The translations under genes and the position numbers were made by a program. Of a stretch of 30,918 nucleotides of DNA, positions 15,406-23,835 are shown in pieces; position 1 is the first letter of the stretch; the number at the start of each line of letters is the position of its first letter. The stretch spans positions 1 through 30,918 of the forward strand of contig CAMOMX010000017.1 in NCBI GenBank assembly GCA_946620035.1. The letters run 5' to 3'. This DNA comes from CAG-791 sp003447895. GTDB taxonomy: Bacteria; Bacillota; Clostridia; Lachnospirales; Lachnospiraceae. The notes under the pieces were generated by a model. That model made no database searches, was not told the DNA's origin, and was given only the letters and a program-made list of their open reading frames with translations.

Positions 15406-16834
15406 GAAAAATATTGCCATCAGCACGGTTTATCAGGTTCTGCTCATCATACTGCCTCTTATCACGGCGCCCTACATAGGGAGAGTACTGGGACCTGACC
15501 AGAGCGGAATCTACGACTATACAACTTCCATCCAGACCTATTTCTCCATGTTCGCGGCGCTGGGAACCGCCACATACGGAGCCAGGGAGATTGCCAGGGT
15601 AAGAAATGACATAGAGAGAAGGAGCGTTCTCTTTTGGGAAATTGAGCTGATGACCGTCATGACCTCTGCAGCGTGCATTGTGGTCTGGCTGATCTTTACG
15701 GCGGTCGTCTCCCGATACAGGATCTATTATCTGGTCCTTACCATGGGAATCCTGTCCACAATGTTTGATATCTCCTGGTTTTTTGCCGGGATGGAGCAGT
15801 TAAAGTACACGATCTCCAAAAACGCGATCTGCAAGCTCGCCGGCGTCGCGCTGATGTTTCTCTTTGTCAAGGGACAGGATGACCTGCTTCTCTACATGAT
15901 CATCATGACGGCGTCGACCATGTTTGGAAATCTCTCCATGTGGATGTATGTCCCCCGCTTTCTTGAGAAGGTGGACTTTCGGAAACTGACTTTCAGGAAA
16001 CATTTCCATGAGACCCTGATCTATTTTATTCCTTCGATCGCGACCAGTGTCTACACAGTCCTTGACCGGACCCTGATCGGTCTGATCACGCAGAATAAAG
16101 CGGAGAACGGATTTTACCACTACACGATGCAGATCATCAATATGATGAAAGCGCTCACGTTCTCCTCGCTTAATATGGTCCTGGGCTCAAGGATCGCTTA
16201 TCTGTTCGCGGAAGAAAAATATGACGAGATCCGGGGGAGGATCAAAGATTCCATCAATTATATCCTCTTTATGGGAATCGGAATCTGCTTTGGACTCATC
16301 GGGGTTGCCCCGAGATTCATACCGGTCTTTCTCGGTCCCGGCTATGACAGGGTGGTGACAATGCTCATGCTGATGAGCCCTATCGTCGTGATCATCGGAG
16401 TGAGCAACTGTCTGGGGTCCCAGTATTACACGCCGTCCGGAAACAGGAGACTGAGTGCCCGGTTCATCATTATCGGCGCGCTCGTAAACCTTACGCTGAA
16501 CCTCATCCTGATCCCCCGCTTCTGGGGATACGGCGCGATCGCCGCGTCCCTGATTGCGGAGACAGTGATCACGGTCCTGTATCTGATCTTCTGCAAGGGC
16601 TACCTGACGCCCCGGACGATCGTGAAGGAGGGGTGGAAGAAACTGGCAGCCGGCCTTCTTATGCTGGCTGCGATCAAGACACTGGACCGCTTCATCGCGT
16701 CCGACTTCGCGGCGCTCTTTGCGGAAGTGGCCGTCGGATTTTCGGTCTACTGTATCGTGATCGCCGCGCTGCGCGACACCTTTCTTACAGAGATCGTGTT
16801 CGGCAAGATCCTCGGAAAGCGCAGAAAGTCATGA
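15383..16834 (+). CDS. Wzx-like polysaccharide flippase (MATE-like fold)
   Basis: The 483-residue polytopic protein resembles the RfbX/Wzx polysaccharide transporters. It opens NIAISTVYQVLLIILPLITA, then PYIGRVLGPDQSGIYDYTTS, the typical N-terminal signature, and includes ATYGAREIARVRND and about twelve to fourteen predicted membrane helices. It should move lipid-linked oligosaccharide units across the membrane. The start appears to be a TTG at 15383 inside the preceding gene, with GTGAGGAAA upstream; no ATG gives the complete conserved N-terminus. Its stop overlaps the next start in ATGA (16831-16834), so the genes are tightly coupled. Confidence 0.87.
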   Translation: MNTEPSLKKNIAISTVYQVLLIILPLITAPYIGRVLGPDQSGIYDYTTSIQTYFSMFAALGTATYGAREIARVRNDIERRSVLFWEIELMTVMTSAACIVVWLIFTAVVSRYRIYYLVLTMGILSTMFDISWFFAGMEQLKYTISKNAICKLAGVALMFLFVKGQDDLLLYMIIMTASTMFGNLSMWMYVPRFLEKVDFRKLTFRKHFHETLIYFIPSIATSVYTVLDRTLIGLITQNKAENGFYHYTMQIINMMKALTFSSLNMVLGSRIAYLFAEEKYDEIRGRIKDSINYILFMGIGICFGLIGVAPRFIPVFLGPGYDRVVTMLMLMSPIVVIIGVSNCLGSQYYTPSGNRRLSARFIIIGALVNLTLNLILIPRFWGYGAIAASLIAETVITVLYLIFCKGYLTPRTIVKEGWKKLAAGLLMLAAIKTLDRFIASDFAALFAEVAVGFSVYCIVIAALRDTFLTEIVFGKILGKRRKS

Positions 16835-17730
16835 GGAGAGCGGGAAAGCATCAAAGGGCTCTGCTGCCGTGGCGGGGATCCGCCTTTCTCGCAGCCCTTC
16901 TGCTCGCCCTTTCAGTGCTCTCCGGGTGCGCGGGAGAGAGAAGCAGCGAGACCCGGGGCGGCGAATGGCATTATCTTCAGTTTGACACAGAACAGAGGGC
17001 CGTCTATGACGCCTTCCGAAAGGCCTGCGACGATCCGTTCAGCGAAGAGCCGGTAGGGATCGTCGATGAAAGCGGAGAGTCTGTCCGAGTCTCGGTGCGG
17101 GATGCAGACACAGTTTATCAGGGGTTTCTGTACGATCACCCGGAACTTTTCTGGCTGGACCAGACGTACCGGTACCGGCTTTCGGGGGAAGAAGACGAAA
17201 CCGCGTATACGGACGCAGTCGCGGTGATCTCCGTCGCGGCTTCTTACAAAGATCAGAAACAGATGCAGAAGGAGTTTGAGGCGGCCAAAAGACAGATGCT
17301 GAGCGGGATCCCGGACCGGGGCCATGACGGGGAGCGCGCCTTCACAATTTATCAGCGCCTTACGGAAGGCGCGGATTACAAAGAAGAGACGCTCTATGAC
17401 CCGTCTATGAAGAGCGGGCATACCGCATACGGCGCGGTCGTAAACCGGGGCGCTGTGTGCGACGGATTTGCGCTGGCCTGCAAGTACCTTCTCAATGCCA
17501 AAGGCATAGAATGTATTCTGATCCCGGGCACGAGCGGCGGACAGGCGCATGTATGGGTCACCGCCATGTGGGACGGAAAATGGCATGAGGCGGACCCGAC
17601 CCGGGATGTCTGCGCCGAAGAAGGGGAAAAGGGTCAGTTTTTTGACCTTACCACGGAAGAAATGAACAAAGATCATGCGCGCGAAGAGAGTATTCTCACG
17701 AAGGCGGTGCCGATCGCGGAAGATCGATAA
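16831..17730 (+). CDS. Transglutaminase-like lipoprotein
   Basis: This 299-residue secreted protein starts at the ATG that overlaps the flippase stop. It has a basic N-terminus, a hydrophobic stretch and a lipobox VLSGC with lipidated Cys33, so it should be anchored outside the membrane. A transglutaminase-like (papain-fold) domain occupies the C-terminal half with the full triad: Cys210 in NRGAVCDGFA, His240 in GQAHVWVTAMW and Asp255 in WHEADPTRD. Such domains act as proteases or amide-forming enzymes on surface material; the substrate here is unknown. Its place between flippase and Wzz-like genes suggests processing or attachment of surface polymers. The next gene starts directly after its stop codon. 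Confidence 0.85.
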   Translation: MRRAGKHQRALLPWRGSAFLAALLLALSVLSGCAGERSSETRGGEWHYLQFDTEQRAVYDAFRKACDDPFSEEPVGIVDESGESVRVSVRDADTVYQGFLYDHPELFWLDQTYRYRLSGEEDETAYTDAVAVISVAASYKDQKQMQKEFEAAKRQMLSGIPDRGHDGERAFTIYQRLTEGADYKEETLYDPSMKSGHTAYGAVVNRGAVCDGFALACKYLLNAKGIECILIPGTSGGQAHVWVTAMWDGKWHEADPTRDVCAEEGEKGQFFDLTTEEMNKDHAREESILTKAVPIAEDR

Positions 17731-19083
17731 ATGTTTGCACAGGATGCAGGAAAGGAAAAAACAGTGACAAGTAAAGAGTATTACGATTTCAGAGAAGAGG
17801 AGAATACCAGGCAGGTGAGCCTTTTGACCCTTTTGAAAGGGGCTTTGAAGAGGTGGAAGATCATCCTGCTGGCAGGCATTGTGCTGGGATGCATTCTGGG
17901 GGCTTACAAGATCTTCTCCATTCACTCCCAAAAAGAAGCCATGATCGAGGACTATGAGACCTATGTGGCAAAGAGAGATGCCTACCGGACTTCCATCGCG
18001 GATTATAAGGTAGTGGTGAAGACGCTTCAGCAACAGGTCAAAGAAAAGCTCAACTACATGGACAAGTCGATCCGGATGAACCTGGATATCTACAATGTCC
18101 CGATGGCGACGGCTGATTTTAACGTTACCTCGGACAAAAAACTGACGACCAATCAGATCGCGGCGATCAGAACGGGAATCTACAACGAGGTGTATTTTGG
18201 CGGCTGCCTCGATGAAGTTGCCAAAAAACACGATATGTCAGCGACGGATCTCAGGGAACTGATCACCGTAAAGATTGCCGCAAGCGGCACAACGATCCGG
18301 ATCACAGTCCGGGGCACGGATGTGGAGACGGCAGTGGCCACGAGAGAAGACATCCTTGCAGAGCTTGAGAAAAAGCGCCCGGAGCTGGTAAAGACATTCG
18401 GAGAGTTTACGCTGGACAAGTTTAATGAGAGCGCGATCATCGGATATGACGCGGAGAGTTTCTCTTTCCAGGAAAAGCAAAATGATTCCCTCACCAAACT
18501 CCAGACTTCCGCTTACACGGCACAAAACCAGAGCAATCAGCTCACAAAGCCGGTCGCGGTGCCTCAGTATTCCAAAAAATACATGCTGGCCGGCGGAGTC
18601 AAGATGGGGATCGTCGGTCTGATCGGCGGAATGCTCCTTGCGCTCGCTGCCGTGATCGCCGCCATGATCTCCAAGGGGGTGATCTTTACTACTGAAGAGA
18701 TCGACGGCGAATACGGACTCCGCAATCTGGGAGATCTGTCCGGCACAAAGCCTGACAAGGCGGCGGACAAGATGGACTATATCGGCGCCGGGATCGACAA
18801 TTATGTCAAGGACCGAAAGGTTAAGATCGCGGTAGTCGGGCAGGCCGACGCGGGGAAGGTCGAGGCCTTTTTGAAAGCGCTTTCCGGAAAAGTCCGCTCT
18901 TCGGCAGAATTTGTTTATCTGCCCAACGTACTCACAAACGCGGCTTCTCTGAGAAAACTCCCCGAGGCTGACAGTGTGCTCCTGGTCGAAGAGATCGGAA
19001 AGAGCGATTACATGAACGCGCGGAAGGAAATCGCGGTCGTCGCGGAGAGCGGAAGAGAGATCATGGGATCCGTCTATCTCTGA
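17731..19083 (+). CDS. Wzz/YveK-like chain-length regulator with degenerate kinase-like C-terminal domain
   Basis: This 450-residue protein has the Wzz layout: a short cytoplasmic N-terminus, membrane helix at about 44-61, a large extracytoplasmic, partly coiled-coil region, and a second helix at about 288-313. A cytoplasmic extension of about 135 residues follows. It resembles the tail of BY-kinases (CpsD/YwqD): VKIAVVGQADAGKVEAFLKA (364-383) sits where Walker A is expected, and DSVLLVEEIGKSDYMNARKE (414-433) mirrors the late kinase strand. A canonical Walker A (GxGKS/T), Walker A' and B motifs and a tyrosine cluster are missing, so kinase activity is unlikely. The ATG abuts the previous stop; a GTG at 17764 with GGAAAGGAA upstream is an alternative start. 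Confidence 0.75.
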   Translation: MFAQDAGKEKTVTSKEYYDFREEENTRQVSLLTLLKGALKRWKIILLAGIVLGCILGAYKIFSIHSQKEAMIEDYETYVAKRDAYRTSIADYKVVVKTLQQQVKEKLNYMDKSIRMNLDIYNVPMATADFNVTSDKKLTTNQIAAIRTGIYNEVYFGGCLDEVAKKHDMSATDLRELITVKIAASGTTIRITVRGTDVETAVATREDILAELEKKRPELVKTFGEFTLDKFNESAIIGYDAESFSFQEKQNDSLTKLQTSAYTAQNQSNQLTKPVAVPQYSKKYMLAGGVKMGIVGLIGGMLLALAAVIAAMISKGVIFTTEEIDGEYGLRNLGDLSGTKPDKAADKMDYIGAGIDNYVKDRKVKIAVVGQADAGKVEAFLKALSGKVRSSAEFVYLPNVLTNAASLRKLPEADSVLLVEEIGKSDYMNARKEIAVVAESGREIMGSVYL

Positions 19084-19158
19084 CCGGAGTTTACAGATCC
19101 CGGATCACTGACCGAAAATCAAGACATCAATAATCGCTGATCAAAATTACTGATCGTA

Positions 19159-20778
19159 ATGAAACAACACAGTCTCCTCATTGTCACTATACTTCTCTGC
19201 CTTGCGGCAGGTGCTGTCATGTACTGCGCTTGGGCGCCGCCCTCTTCCGGGAGGGAGGGCGCCAAAGCGCTTTTTGTGATGGAATCGGAATACAAAAGAG
19301 AGACGGAAGGCAGGAAGAAGATTCCCTTTGACGAAAACGCGGTCCTTTTCGAAGGCATTGCCGCGCCATGTGACAAAGCGTCAGAGACGTTTTATATCCC
19401 GCAGAAAGCCGGGACAGACGGACTTGACGGACAGATCACGCCTTCGGACGAGAAGGCGCGGCTCCTCATTCTGGATGAGGAGGAGGAATTCAGCTCCCAC
19501 AAGCGCGAGAGCATTGAGAGCGGACGGGGCTTTCGGGCGGCGGTACTGTATGAGAATTCCTATATGGAGGCATCTGTCATCTTTACGGGTCTTCCTATGA
19601 TCACCATTTCCTATGAGGACGGCGAGATCGAGGGGAAAGAAGAGCACCAGGGAGTGATCCGGGTCCTGGATCCGGAGAGAGGTAAAGCCTTACAGATGCT
19701 GTGCTCTTTCCACGTGCGGGGAAACACATCGGTCCTCTTTGACAAAAAGAGTTACCGCATTGAACTTCATGATCATTTGGGAAGAAATGAAAAGGAAAGC
19801 CTTCTGGGGCTTCGGAGGGACGACGACTGGATCCTGAATTCTCTCAGCACCGACTGCACGCTCTCGAGGGAGAAAACGGCTTACACCCTGTGGGAGAAAG
19901 TCAACGAGATGGAAGAAAATTCCGTACCGGCCCCCTCGGTAGAATACGCCGAAGTTGTGATCGGCGGAGACTACAGGGGCGTGTACGGACTCATGTTTCC
20001 CGTTGACAGAAAGCTCATGAAACTGGAAAGGGGCGACATTCTCTATAAGATCAGGACCTGGCAGGAGGAGATGACTGCCAAGGGAGAGCTGACTGACTAC
20101 AACGGACAGAATGAGATCCTCAACGAAAACGGATTTGCGTATGCCTCGATCGAGTACCCGGGGAAGGACAGCGGTCCCTATTTGTGGGATCCTCTGAAGG
20201 CCTATCAGGATTTCGTCTTCAAGACCCGGGACCCCGAGACGCTGCAAGGGCAGAAAGTGACTGTCGACAGGGACAACTTTGTGCTCCATGAACTCTTCTG
20301 CGAGATGACGCGGGCCGCGGACAATACCTGGAAGAATCTCTTTCTCGCGGCGAGAAAAAGAAGTGACGGGGGCTATGTTTTGACAGAGACGATCTGGGAC
20401 CTCAACTATACCTTCGGCGATGTGTTTACCTGGGACCCGGAGAACGGAAACACGGTCTTTGACCGGGGCGGGACGGACAGCTATAAGATCCGTTATGACA
20501 GGGACTATGGCTTTTCCGCGCTGGAAGCCGCGGACCCGACCTTTCGGAAGGACGCCGCCGCGAAGTGGAAAAAATGGAGAGAGGCGGGGATCGGTCCAGA
20601 GCTCTTTACCGGCCTGTTTGAAGAAAACAGGAGAATCCTGTCAGAGAGCGGCGCTCTCAAGAGAGACTGCGAACGGTGGGGCAGGGAGGTCCCGTCGGAT
20701 CATTACAGAAGTGAATTGAACGAGTGGATAGAAAATCGCTTTCAATTTTTGGATACTATGTACAGTGATTTGAAATGA
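19159..20778 (+). CDS. CotH kinase family protein, membrane-anchored
   Basis: The 539-residue protein has one N-terminal hydrophobic segment (about 6-24) and then an extracytoplasmic region. CotH-family motifs: FHVRGNTSVLFDKKSYRIEL from residue 184, LLGLRRDDDWILNSLSTD, VVIGGDYRGVYGLM, and the metal-binding-type TIWDLNYTFGD with Asp414. CotH proteins are atypical secreted protein kinases (Bacillus spore coat CotH phosphorylates CotB/CotG). Other members occur in non-spore surface loci, where the substrate is unknown. The ATG at 19159 has no clear ribosome binding site, and a 75-nt gap separates it from the Wzz-like gene, so expression control may differ. It closes the polysaccharide block. No terminator was recognised downstream. 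Confidence 0.85.
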   Translation: MKQHSLLIVTILLCLAAGAVMYCAWAPPSSGREGAKALFVMESEYKRETEGRKKIPFDENAVLFEGIAAPCDKASETFYIPQKAGTDGLDGQITPSDEKARLLILDEEEEFSSHKRESIESGRGFRAAVLYENSYMEASVIFTGLPMITISYEDGEIEGKEEHQGVIRVLDPERGKALQMLCSFHVRGNTSVLFDKKSYRIELHDHLGRNEKESLLGLRRDDDWILNSLSTDCTLSREKTAYTLWEKVNEMEENSVPAPSVEYAEVVIGGDYRGVYGLMFPVDRKLMKLERGDILYKIRTWQEEMTAKGELTDYNGQNEILNENGFAYASIEYPGKDSGPYLWDPLKAYQDFVFKTRDPETLQGQKVTVDRDNFVLHELFCEMTRAADNTWKNLFLAARKRSDGGYVLTETIWDLNYTFGDVFTWDPENGNTVFDRGGTDSYKIRYDRDYGFSALEAADPTFRKDAAAKWKKWREAGIGPELFTGLFEENRRILSESGALKRDCERWGREVPSDHYRSELNEWIENRFQFLDTMYSDLK

Positions 20779-20783
20779 ATTGA

Positions 20784-20847
20784 AACAATTGTACAGAATT
20801 AGGAGCAATTTACCTATGTTAATTTCATAACAATTGTACAAATTGTT
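20784..20847 (+). repeat. Repeated 12-mer with dyad upstream of rnfC (operator candidate)
   Basis: AACAATTGTACA occurs exactly twice, at 20784-20795 and 20829-20840, 45 bp apart (about four helical turns). The second copy is extended into a perfect dyad, AACAATT-GTACA-AATTGTT (20829-20847), that overlaps the -35 region of the rnf promoter. This is the pattern of a transcription-factor site. It does not match the Rex consensus, and the cognate regulator is unknown. Confidence 0.5.
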
Positions 20848-20865
20848 TGATTCCCGCATTATAAT
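20836..20865 (+). promoter_or_regulatory. Promoter of the rnf operon
   Basis: A perfect TATAAT at 20860-20865 has TGTACA (20836-20841) 18 bp upstream. It lies 48 bp before rnfC, in an AT-rich gap that contrasts with the GC-rich genes on either side. Confidence 0.6.
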
Positions 20866-20912
20866 AGCTCTATGTGAGTGTAATTCAATAACCAGAAAAG
20901 GGGGAGCAGTAA

Positions 20913-22226
20913 ATGTTTGGTGCTAAGCATTTGAACAGCATACATGCCGGTCACTACAAAAATACGGCCGGATGTGCGACAGAGGTAATGCCCGTCCCGG
21001 ATGTGGTAAAGATCTCGATGTCGCAGAATATCGGCGCACCGTGCAAGCCTCTGGTCAAAAAGGGAGATTCTGTTCTTGTCGGACAGAAAATCGGAGACAC
21101 AGACGCTTTTCTTCATGTGCCGGTCCATTCAAGCGTATCGGGTGTCGTTACCGGAATCGAGACGCAGAGAAATGCCATGGGCGGCTATGACACGCTCGTG
21201 GTGATCGAGGCGGACGGCAAGCAGGAAATTGACCCTTCCATCAAGCCTCCGGTGATCACCGACCAGCCCAGTTTCATCGCGGCTGTAAAAGAGAGCGGAC
21301 TGGTAGGCCTGGGAGGCGCAAGTTTCCCGACATGGCTCAAATTCAATCCCAAGAACCTGGGAGAGCCCATGACCCTGATCATCAACGGCGCGGAGTGTGA
21401 GCCTTTTATCACTTCCGACCACAGGACCATGCTCGAGGATGCGCAGAACATCATCGACGGCGCTCAGATGATCATGAAATACATCCAGGCACCCGAATGC
21501 TATATCGGCATTGAGGACAACAAGCAGGATGCGATCGATCAGTTCAACAAAATGTTCGCGGAGCAGGGGATCACAAATATCAAGACATTCCCTCTTCAGG
21601 CGAGTTACCCGAAGGGCGCGGAGCGTGTCCTGATCTACGAAGTTACGGGAAAGACCTGTAACGCGGGCGTTCTTCCCGCGGATCTGGGATGCATTGTCTC
21701 CAACGTCACATCTGTCGCGTTCCTTGGACAGTATCTCAAGGACGGCATGCCTCTCATCAAAAAGAGAGTCACCATCGACGGCGACGCAGTGACAAAGCCC
21801 GGCAACGTCCTGATCCCGATCGGAACCATGATTCACGACGTGATCGAGTACTGCGGAGGCTATAAGGCGGAACCCCGCAAGATCCTCATGGGCGGCCCCA
21901 TGATGGGACGCGCGGTCTACTCCGACAGAATGCCGATCGTAAAGAACAACAACGCGATCCTTGCGTTCACGAAGGAGCAGTCCCTGATTCCCGAGGAGAC
22001 TGCCTGCATCAGCTGCGGAAGATGCCACAGCGCATGTCCTTTCAACCTTCTGCCTACCGGTTTTGCGGATGCTTATGAAGCGAAGGATGCCAAGAGGCTT
22101 AATGACCTGAAGATCATGCAGTGCATGGAATGCGGCAGCTGCTCTTATGTCTGCCCTGCACGCCGTCCGCTGGCCTTCATCAACAAGCTGGGCAAAGCAT
22201 TAGTAAGGGAGGCAAGCCAGAAATGA
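20913..22226 (+). CDS. rnfC: Rnf complex subunit RnfC
   Basis: RnfC (437 residues) is the peripheral NADH-side subunit of the Rnf complex, which couples reduced ferredoxin and NAD+ to ion translocation. The Rossmann-like flavin/NAD region contains LVGLGGASFPTWLKF and NGAECEPFITSDHRTML, as in Nqo1-type proteins. Two [4Fe-4S] motifs follow near the C-terminus: Cys365/368/371/375 (CISCGRCHSACP) and Cys404/407/410/414 (CMECGSCSYVCP). It lacks the long alanine-rich C-terminal extension of enterobacterial RsxC, as expected for Clostridia. The start follows AAGGGGGAGCAGTAA. It is the first gene of rnfCDGEAB, and its stop overlaps the rnfD start in ATGA. Confidence 0.96.
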   Translation: MFGAKHLNSIHAGHYKNTAGCATEVMPVPDVVKISMSQNIGAPCKPLVKKGDSVLVGQKIGDTDAFLHVPVHSSVSGVVTGIETQRNAMGGYDTLVVIEADGKQEIDPSIKPPVITDQPSFIAAVKESGLVGLGGASFPTWLKFNPKNLGEPMTLIINGAECEPFITSDHRTMLEDAQNIIDGAQMIMKYIQAPECYIGIEDNKQDAIDQFNKMFAEQGITNIKTFPLQASYPKGAERVLIYEVTGKTCNAGVLPADLGCIVSNVTSVAFLGQYLKDGMPLIKKRVTIDGDAVTKPGNVLIPIGTMIHDVIEYCGGYKAEPRKILMGGPMMGRAVYSDRMPIVKNNNAILAFTKEQSLIPEETACISCGRCHSACPFNLLPTGFADAYEAKDAKRLNDLKIMQCMECGSCSYVCPARRPLAFINKLGKALVREASQK

Positions 22227-23260
22227 CGGATAAGAAGAATGTAAAATATTATGATAATCTCGCCGTGGCGTCGTCCCCCCACCTGGTGACGGCCCTCGAC
22301 ACACAGAAGACGATGATGTGGGTCCTGATCGCCCTGATCCCGTCTTTCGTTGCCAGTGTTTTCTATTTTGGCCTCAAAGCCATCATCCTCACAGCAGTGT
22401 GCGCGGTATGCAGCATGGTCTTTGAGTGGGGATATGAGAGGCTTCTCGGAAAGAAAGTCACGGTCAAAGATCTCAGCGCCTGTGTCACAGGCGTCATCCT
22501 CGCCATGAACCTGCCCTCCGGGCTTCCTGTCTGGATGGCGATCATCGGATGCTTTGTGGCGATCGTGATCGTCAAGCAGCTCTACGGCGGACTGGGCCGC
22601 AACTTCGCGAACCCCGCTATCGTAGGCCGTATCGTTCTGCTTTTGTCCTTTACGTCCCAGATGACCACATGGCCTGTGACAAGACTGAACCAGGCGGCGG
22701 ACGCATTGACCGGTGCAACGCCTCTCGGCCTTCTGGCTGACGGCGCGCTCGACCAGATGCCTTCCCTCAAGGATATGTTCCTCGGAAACATCGGCGGCGC
22801 GATGGGTGAGACCTGCACGATCGCGGTCCTGATCGGACTTGTGATCCTGATCTGCAAAAAGATCATCTCGCCGATCATTCCCGTCTGCTATATCGGCACA
22901 GTATTTGTTTTCTCACTGATCTACTACGCGGCGACGGGCCAGGATGCCCTTCACATGGCTCTGTTCCATGTCCTCGCGGGCGGTGTGGTCTTCGGTGCGA
23001 CATTCTGCGCGACTGACTATGTCACGAGCCCGATCATGAAATACGCCAAGATCGCTTACGGTATCGGCTGCGGTCTCGTCACCATGATCATCCGTCTGTT
23101 CTGCGCGTATCCCGAAGGCGCGTCCTTCGCGATCCTGTTCATGAACGTCATGTCACCTCTTCTTGACATGGTCGCACAGAACTATTTCTACGGCATCGGT
23201 GCCGCGGAGAAGGCTGCCAAGAAAGCTGCCAAGGAAGCAGGAAAGGAGGCTGCCAAATAA
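22223..23260 (+). CDS. rnfD: Rnf complex subunit RnfD
   Basis: This 345-residue integral membrane subunit has about nine to ten hydrophobic helices. The covalent-FMN site is a textbook ApbE target, DALTGATPLG, with the acceptor Thr166. SSPHLVTALDTQKTMMWVLI at the N-terminus and the CATDYVTSPIM and AYPEGASFAILFMN segments are typical of RnfD/NqrB. I chose the ATG at 22223, which overlaps the rnfC stop and has AGGGAGG upstream. The C-terminal tail is lysine/alanine rich (AAEKAAKKAAKEAGKEAAK). The rnfG start overlaps its stop by one base. Confidence 0.96.
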   Translation: MTDKKNVKYYDNLAVASSPHLVTALDTQKTMMWVLIALIPSFVASVFYFGLKAIILTAVCAVCSMVFEWGYERLLGKKVTVKDLSACVTGVILAMNLPSGLPVWMAIIGCFVAIVIVKQLYGGLGRNFANPAIVGRIVLLLSFTSQMTTWPVTRLNQAADALTGATPLGLLADGALDQMPSLKDMFLGNIGGAMGETCTIAVLIGLVILICKKIISPIIPVCYIGTVFVFSLIYYAATGQDALHMALFHVLAGGVVFGATFCATDYVTSPIMKYAKIAYGIGCGLVTMIIRLFCAYPEGASFAILFMNVMSPLLDMVAQNYFYGIGAAEKAAKKAAKEAGKEAAK

Positions 23261-23835
23261 TGACCAAGAATGAAAACTTTAAGGAATACGGTATGCCGGT
23301 AGTGGTCCTCGTGGCGATCTGCTTCGTGACGACACTTCTTCTGGCGCTGACCAATTCGGTCTCTGAGCCTATTATCATCAAAAACGCGGCGATCACTGCT
23401 ACCGCCAACAGAAAAGAGCTGCTTCCCGATGCGGATGATTTCACGCAGCTCGAGCTGGACAGCTATGCCTCCTCTTCAGACGGCAAGGCGTCTGTCACAG
23501 AAGTTTACAAGGCAAACAACGATACCGGTTATGTAATGACCTGCACGACCAAGTCCTTCGGCGGCGACCTGACCATGATGGTCGGTCTTGACGCGACCGG
23601 CGCAGTCACCGGTGTCAAGGTCACTGATCACTCTGATACGCCCGGTGTCGGTACCAAGGATCAGGATCCCGAATATCTTGCGCAGTACATCTCCAAAACA
23701 GCGCTTACCGCTGAGGATGTCAAAAAAGAGGCGGATTTCAATTTTATTACCGGCGCTTCTGTCTCCGGTACCGCGATCCACAAAGGCGTCTACGCTGCCC
23801 TCGCGCAGTTTGCTGAGTTAGGAGGTGCGAAATAA
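23260..23835 (+). CDS. rnfG: Rnf complex subunit RnfG
   Basis: The 191-residue subunit has one N-terminal membrane helix (about 12-32) and an extracytoplasmic FMN-binding domain. The HSDTPGVGTKD block (124-134) and the flavinylation region FITGASVSGTAIHKGVY (162-178) identify it. The acceptor site reads N-F-I-T-G-A-S, so the predicted FMN-bearing residue is Ser167 rather than the usual Thr. The Asp normally three residues before the S/T-G-A is an Asn. The start overlaps the rnfD stop (TAATG), with GAAAGGAGG upstream. It should carry electrons between RnfC/RnfB and the membrane subunits. Confidence 0.94.
   Translation: MTKNENFKEYGMPVVVLVAICFVTTLLLALTNSVSEPIIIKNAAITATANRKELLPDADDFTQLELDSYASSSDGKASVTEVYKANNDTGYVMTCTTKSFGGDLTMMVGLDATGAVTGVKVTDHSDTPGVGTKDQDPEYLAQYISKTALTAEDVKKEADFNFITGASVSGTAIHKGVYAALAQFAELGGAK

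Noticed and set aside
16912..18231. 439-residue open frame on the - strand antisense to the transglutaminase and Wzz-like genes
   Set aside because: It spans two clear + strand genes and shows no domain; treated as a shadow frame.
20784..20847. Rex (NADH-sensing repressor) operator before rnfC
   Set aside because: Tempting because Rnf is redox-linked, but the dyad AACAATT-GTACA-AATTGTT does not follow TTGTTAANNNNTTAACAA in arm order or spacing.
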